Below are positions 7,580 to 11,098 of a DNA stretch of 11,098 nucleotides, piece after piece. The DNA is taken from NCBI GenBank assembly GCA_022567015.1, contig JADFHR010000097.1, positions 1 to 11,098 on the forward strand, read 5' to 3'. This DNA comes from Pseudomonadota bacterium. Lineage in GTDB: Bacteria > Pseudomonadota > Alphaproteobacteria > Rhodospirillales > 2-02-FULL-58-16. Made by a program: the position numbers and the translations under genes. The notes below the pieces were generated by a model. The model saw only the letters and a program-made list of their open reading frames with translations, ran no database searches and had not been told where the DNA came from. How positions within the stretch are numbered: the stretch's first letter is position 1; each line of letters opens with the position of its first letter.

Positions 7580-9778
7580 TCACAAAAAACTGTACGGGTC
7601 CACGTCCACCTGGATCCGCACCGTGCCGGGCGTCTTCGCGGCGGCCAGCCAGCGGCGCACCAGCGGTTGCACGTTTACTTGCTTTCCGGCCTTCAACAGC
7701 AGCCTTCGCCGGTGGCGTCCGCGGAGCCGGGCGATGGGCGCCGGCGCCGGCCCGAGCACCTCGACGCCCTGGCTGCGCGGCGCGGCGCGGCGCAAACACC
7801 TCGCCGCCTCGTCGACGGCGCCTTCGTCGCGCCCCGAGACGATGAGCGCCACCAGCCGGCCGAAGGGCGGCATGCCGGCCTGTTCGCGGACCGCGGCCTC
7901 GGCCTGGAGAAAACGGTCGCGGTCCCCCGACACCAGCGCCGCCATCACCGGGTGCTCGGGCATGTAGGTCTGGACCAACACCCGGCCCGCCTTTTGCGCG
8001 CGCCCGGCGCGGCCCGCCACCTGGTAGAGAAGCGCATACATCCGCTCCGCCGCCCTCAGGTCGCCGCCGCCCAGTCCCAGGTCCCCGTCGACCACCCCGA
8101 CCAGGGTGAGCAGGGGAAAGTGGTAGCCCTTGGCCACGATCTGGGTGCCGATCACCAGGTCGATGTCCTGGTCTTCGATGCGGCGTATCAGGTCCGCCGC
8201 AGCGCGCGGGCCGGGGATGGTGTCGCTGGCGGCGATGGCGTGGCGGACGCCGGGGAACAGGGCGTCGACCTCCTCGGCCAGGCGCTCGACGCCGGGGCCG
8301 CAGGCGGCGAAGCTGTCTTCGGCCTCGCAGGAGGGGCAGTGCCCGGGCAGGCGCACCGCGTAGCCGCAGTGATGGCACTGCAGGCGGCCGGTGCGGCGGT
8401 GCTCCACCAGCCAGGCGGTGCAGCGCGGGCATTGCAGCCGGTGGCCGCACCTCCGGCAGAGGGTCAGCGGCGCATAGCCGCGGCGGTTGAGAAAGAGCAT
8501 GGCCTGACCGCCGCCGCCGAGGGTCCGCTCAAGGGCGGCGCGCAACACCGGCGAAATCCAGCGGCCGCGGGGCGGCGTGTCCCGGCGCATATCCACCAGG
8601 CTGACCTCGGGCAACGCCGCCCCGGCGTGGCGGTCCGGCAGGTGCACCCTGGCGTACCGCCCGCGCCCGGCGTTGACCACGGTTTCCAACGAAGGCGTGG
8701 CCGACACCAGGACGATGGGAATGGCGCCCAGGCGGGCCCGCACGACGCCCATGTCGCGGGCGTTGTACACCACGCCGTCTTCCTGCTTGTAGGCGGTGTC
8801 GTGCTCCTCGTCGACGACGATCAGGCCGAGTTCGGGAAAGGGCAGGAAGAGGGCCGAGCGCGCCCCCACCACGACCCGCGCGCGGCCTTCCGCCACCGCC
8901 CGCCACCCGGTGCGCCGCTGGGCCGGCGTGAGGTCGGAATGCCACTCCACCGGGGCGGCGCCGAATCGGGCGCGGAAGCGGGCCAGCCACTGGACGGTGA
9001 GGGCGATTTCAGGGAGCAGCACCAGGGTCTGGCGGCCCTGCTTCAGGGCCTCGGCCACGGCCTCGAAATAGACCTCCGTCTTGCCGGCGCCGGGAACCCC
9101 GTCGAGCAGGGTGACGGCGAACCCTCCGCGCTCGGTCTTGCCCCTCAGATCCTCCGCCGCTTCCGCCTGTGCCGGCGACAGGGCCGGCCCCGGCCGGCGT
9201 CCGTCGGGCACGCCAACCAACGGCCGGGCGGGCACGTCGGCGGCCGAGATCACGCCGGCGGCGGCAAGGCCGCGGACGACCGAGGGGCTTGTTGCCGCCT
9301 CCCGGGCCACCTCGGTGGCCGGGCGCGGCGGCCCGTCGGCCAATATGCGGAGCACCCGCCGCCGCGCCGGCGTCATGCGGATTTCCGGCGGCTGGGGATC
9401 GAGCGCGTAGGCGACGACGGGCTTCGGCGGGTGCAGGGCGCCGGGCACGCCGATCGCCATCTTGAGCACGGCGCCCGCGGCATGCACGGTGTATGCGGCG
9501 ACCCAGTCGATGAAACGCCGCGACACCTCGGGCAGCGGGGGCGCTTCGAGGGGCCGGGAAATGGTTTTGAGTTTCTCCTCCGCCACGCCGCCGCTAGCCG
9601 CCCCCCAGACCACGCCCACCGTCTCGCGGGCGCCAAGGGGCACGACAACGAAATCGCCCGGCTCCGCCGCCAGCCCGTCGGGCACCCGGTACTCGTAGGC
9701 CCCGGCGAGCGGCAGGGGCAGCAACACGCTGACCCGGTCGCCGGGACGGCGGCGGGAACTGGCATGGGGCGGAGGCAT
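7580..9778 (-). CDS. priA: Primosomal protein N' (replication restart helicase PriA)
   Basis: This 732-residue protein is PriA, a 3'-5' DNA helicase that recognises stalled forks and starts reloading of the replicative helicase. The N-terminal DNA-binding domain runs from about residue 14 (VSVLLPLPLAGAYEYRVP). Helicase motifs follow: P-loop GVPGAGKT (227-234), DEEH box (323-326), SATPS (359-363), GTQIVAKGYHFP (544-555) and QVAGRAGR (586-593). Eight cysteines that bind two zinc ions are all present at 441, 444, 450, 453, 468, 471, 481 and 484. The C-terminus VDVDPYSFL is typical. The P-loop has PGA where many PriA proteins have TGS, a mild variation. The ATG at 9778 has no clear Shine-Dalgarno sequence, and the F2 repeat ends 14 bp upstream, so the native promoter may have been displaced; an internal start near V16-V18 is possible. 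Confidence 0.97.
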   Translation of the reverse strand: MPPPHASSRRRPGDRVSVLLPLPLAGAYEYRVPDGLAAEPGDFVVVPLGARETVGVVWGAASGGVAEEKLKTISRPLEAPPLPEVSRRFIDWVAAYTVHAAGAVLKMAIGVPGALHPPKPVVAYALDPQPPEIRMTPARRRVLRILADGPPRPATEVAREAATSPSVVRGLAAAGVISAADVPARPLVGVPDGRRPGPALSPAQAEAAEDLRGKTERGGFAVTLLDGVPGAGKTEVYFEAVAEALKQGRQTLVLLPEIALTVQWLARFRARFGAAPVEWHSDLTPAQRRTGWRAVAEGRARVVVGARSALFLPFPELGLIVVDEEHDTAYKQEDGVVYNARDMGVVRARLGAIPIVLVSATPSLETVVNAGRGRYARVHLPDRHAGAALPEVSLVDMRRDTPPRGRWISPVLRAALERTLGGGGQAMLFLNRRGYAPLTLCRRCGHRLQCPRCTAWLVEHRRTGRLQCHHCGYAVRLPGHCPSCEAEDSFAACGPGVERLAEEVDALFPGVRHAIAASDTIPGPRAAADLIRRIEDQDIDLVIGTQIVAKGYHFPLLTLVGVVDGDLGLGGGDLRAAERMYALLYQVAGRAGRAQKAGRVLVQTYMPEHPVMAALVSGDRDRFLQAEAAVREQAGMPPFGRLVALIVSGRDEGAVDEAARCLRRAAPRSQGVEVLGPAPAPIARLRGRHRRRLLLKAGKQVNVQPLVRRWLAAAKTPGTVRIQVDVDPYSFL

Positions 9779-9792
9779 GGGCTACAGTCTTG

Positions 9793-10055
9793 TACCCTCT
9801 ATCATAATAGGATGACACGTGTGACGGCCATGGGTGGTCATTCGGCTAGGAGCGTGGTTCGAAGTGATGCCGGCGCATCACGAGAGCCGCGCGACGACGT
9901 CCGATGACCACCCATGGCCGCCCGAAGGGTCGCTTTTCGCGCCTTTTGGGGGCGTCAGCGACGCTTGACGATGTCCCGCATCGCCGGCGCGACGCTTCCT
10001 GCCCAAAAGACGCGAAAAGACGATCACACGTACCATCCTATTATGATAGAGGGTA
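9793..10055. repeat. F2 structured repeat (complete) in the priA/DUF484 divergent region
   Basis: This 263-bp non-coding element occupies most of the 352-bp gap between the divergent priA and DUF484 genes. Its ends (9793-9824 and 10024-10055) are inverted repeats of 32 bp with 30 matches, beginning TACCCTCTATCATAATAGG. They enclose hairpin 1 (9825-9920), a 9-nt linker and hairpin 2 (9930-10023), so the layout is nearly the same as that of the F1 element although stem and terminal sequences differ. Both families end in TACC. TATTATGAT in each terminus points outward and resembles a -10 box, but I see no matching -35 box. A target duplication is not clear: the flanks are CTTG and CTAG when one base of each end is included. 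The fold is directly visible; mobility is inferred. Confidence 0.9.
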
Positions 10056-10130
10056 CTAGCGACTCCCGTTCGCTTGGCGAATTGGGATTGTGTTTCGTGC
10101 GTCCCTTCCCGGAAAGGCAAGATCCAAGCC

Positions 10131-10859
10131 ATGACCCAAAAGAAAAAAGACGCCCTGGTTGCGCCGGGGCCGGCCAGGGGCGGACTTTCCGAGGCCCGGG
10201 TCGCCGGCTATCTGCGCCGCCATCCCGACTTCTTCACCCGCCACGCCGACGTGCTGGCGGCCATGACCCCGCCGGCGCGCTGGCAGGGCGACGGCGTGGT
10301 GGACATGCAGCGGTTCATCCTGGAGCGCCTGCGCGACGAGGTCGAGAGCCTGCGCGCCTGCGCCCAGGAGATCATCGAGACCAGCCGCAGCAACCTGTCG
10401 AGCCAGACCCGCGCCCACGCCGCCGTGCTGGCCATGCTCGCGGCCGGTGATTTCGAGCACATGGTGCGGGTGGTCAACGACGATTTGCCGCTGCTTCTGG
10501 ACGTGGACGTGGTCGCCATCGGCTTCGAGACCGGCTCGCGGCCGGTGGCCGGCGTGGATGGCGCGGATGTCCGCCGCTTCGCCGGCGGCACCGTGGACCG
10601 CCTGCTGGGCGGCGCCGACCAGGACGTCGCCCTGGTGCGCGACATGACCGATGACGGGATGGTCTTCGCCGCCGCCGCCGGGCTGGTGCGCTCGGCGGCG
10701 CTGGCCCGTCTGCGCCCGAATCCAACGACGCCCGTGGGACTGCTCGCCCTGGGATCGCGCAAGCGCGCCTTTCACCCGGGCCAGGGGAGCGAGTTGATCC
10801 GGTTCATGGCCAGGATGCTGGAATGCTGCGTCCACGGTTGGCGGGAAAAGCCGGCCTGA
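10131..10859 (+). CDS. DUF484 family protein
   Basis: This 242-residue protein belongs to the DUF484 family, GAF-like proteins of unknown function commonly encoded just upstream of the xerC recombinase gene in proteobacteria. The family pattern is clear: VAGYLRRHPDFFTRHADVLAAM (around 24-45), a PPAR-GDGVVDMQRFILERLR segment (47-68), then a helix likely to form a coiled coil (about 60-90). The GAF-like part runs from about 105 to 235, with DVDVVAIGFET and PVGLLALGSRKRAFHPGQGSE-type strands. The ATG at 10131 begins MTQKKKD; an upstream TTG at 10074 gives an N-terminal extension unlike the family. Only a weak, distant purine run (GGAAAGG) precedes the ATG. A copy of the F1 repeat begins about 10 bp after the stop and would separate it from any xerC beyond the window. 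Confidence 0.88.
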   Translation: MTQKKKDALVAPGPARGGLSEARVAGYLRRHPDFFTRHADVLAAMTPPARWQGDGVVDMQRFILERLRDEVESLRACAQEIIETSRSNLSSQTRAHAAVLAMLAAGDFEHMVRVVNDDLPLLLDVDVVAIGFETGSRPVAGVDGADVRRFAGGTVDRLLGGADQDVALVRDMTDDGMVFAAAAGLVRSAALARLRPNPTTPVGLLALGSRKRAFHPGQGSELIRFMARMLECCVHGWREKPA

Positions 10860-10869
10860 CGGCGTGTTA

Positions 10870-11098
10870 TACCAAGGGTCACTGATCATGACTCATAGAG
10901 ATCGCGTAGGCGGCTCGTCGGGTAGGAGGAAAGTTTCAGGCGATGCGGCGCATCGTCGAAACTTTTCGACACCCTCCGACGGGCCGCATACGCGACCGCA
11001 ACGGCGGCTTACCAAGGCTTTCGGACGGCGTCGCGCACGCTTCGCGATGCCCCGCATCGCCACAGCGCACGCTCCTAGCCGAAAGCCTTGGTAAGCCG
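10870..11098 (+). repeat. F1 structured repeat, copy 3 (cut by window end)
   Basis: This is a third copy of the F1 element in the same orientation as the one at 4007-4268. It contains the left terminus (10870-10902), hairpin 1, the linker and the complete hairpin 2 (11006-11097); the window stops as the right terminus would start. TTA lies directly before the left end (10867-10869), as at the other copies. It is about 97 percent identical to copy 2, with differences mainly in unpaired positions, for example CGACACC against CGACGCC in the internal loop. Its hairpin 2 basal stem pairs perfectly over 19 bp, where copy 2 has an extra C and one mismatch. Confidence 0.92.

Noticed and set aside
7565..9907. 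A 780-codon open frame on the plus strand opposite priA
   Set aside because: It is a codon-bias shadow of priA, whose helicase and zinc motifs are complete on the minus strand.
9788..10060. A clean target site duplication around the F2 element
   Set aside because: The flanking bases CTTG and CTAG agree at only three of four positions and part of the match belongs to the terminal symmetry, so no duplication can be claimed.
10864..11094. A short open frame in the F1 repeat that also appears in the copy at 4007-4268
   Set aside because: The frame comes from the hairpin sequence. It is conserved only because the repeat is conserved, has no start signal, and is joined to different frames in other copies.

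Overview
The window comes from a GC-rich alphaproteobacterium, most likely of the Rhodospirillales type. The signs are an F1-only ATP synthase operon in the order atpH-atpA-atpG-atpD-atpC with no F0 genes beside it, priA immediately upstream of that operon, and a DUF484 gene divergent from priA. Nearly all genes lie on the minus strand; only the DUF484 gene is on the plus strand. The taxon is inferred from gene order and protein similarity, not from a search.

Layout from left to right: a truncated copy of a structured repeat (1-124); a higB-type toxin gene with its own promoter and two palindromic operators (125-473); denD-like sugar-acid dehydrogenase and sixA-like phosphatase genes (512-2035) that follow the ATP synthase operon on the same strand; atpC, atpD, atpG, atpA and atpH (2086-7304); a 275-bp leader and promoter region; priA (7580-9778); a second type of structured repeat in the divergent priA/DUF484 intergenic region (9793-10055); the DUF484 gene (10131-10859); and a third copy of the first repeat, cut by the window end (10870-11098). 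A full copy of the first repeat (4007-4268) sits inside the ATP synthase operon between atpG and atpD.

The most interesting content is the repeats. Two families, called F1 (three copies) and F2 (one copy) here, have almost unrelated terminal and stem sequences but the same design and almost the same length (262 and 263 bp). Each has terminal inverted repeats of 32-33 bp enclosing two long hairpins of 92-96 nt, joined by a linker of 9-11 nt, so that a single strand can fold into a three-way junction. When the second hairpin is read on the opposite strand, all four hairpins share a core: a YGG stem end, an internal loop with YAGGAR on one side and YGACGMC on the other, a spacer of exactly 12 nt, and an apical GATGC stem. 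The paired segments between these motifs differ in sequence yet still pair. This looks like a MITE-like or structure-selected non-coding element family. No transposase is visible here and I do not recognise the family.

The elements sit tightly against genes: the stop codons of atpG and higB both lie in the TTA trinucleotide at the element edge, the third F1 copy starts about 10 bp after the DUF484 stop codon, and F2 ends 14 bp before the priA start. The copy inside the ATP synthase transcript is the one most likely to affect gene expression.
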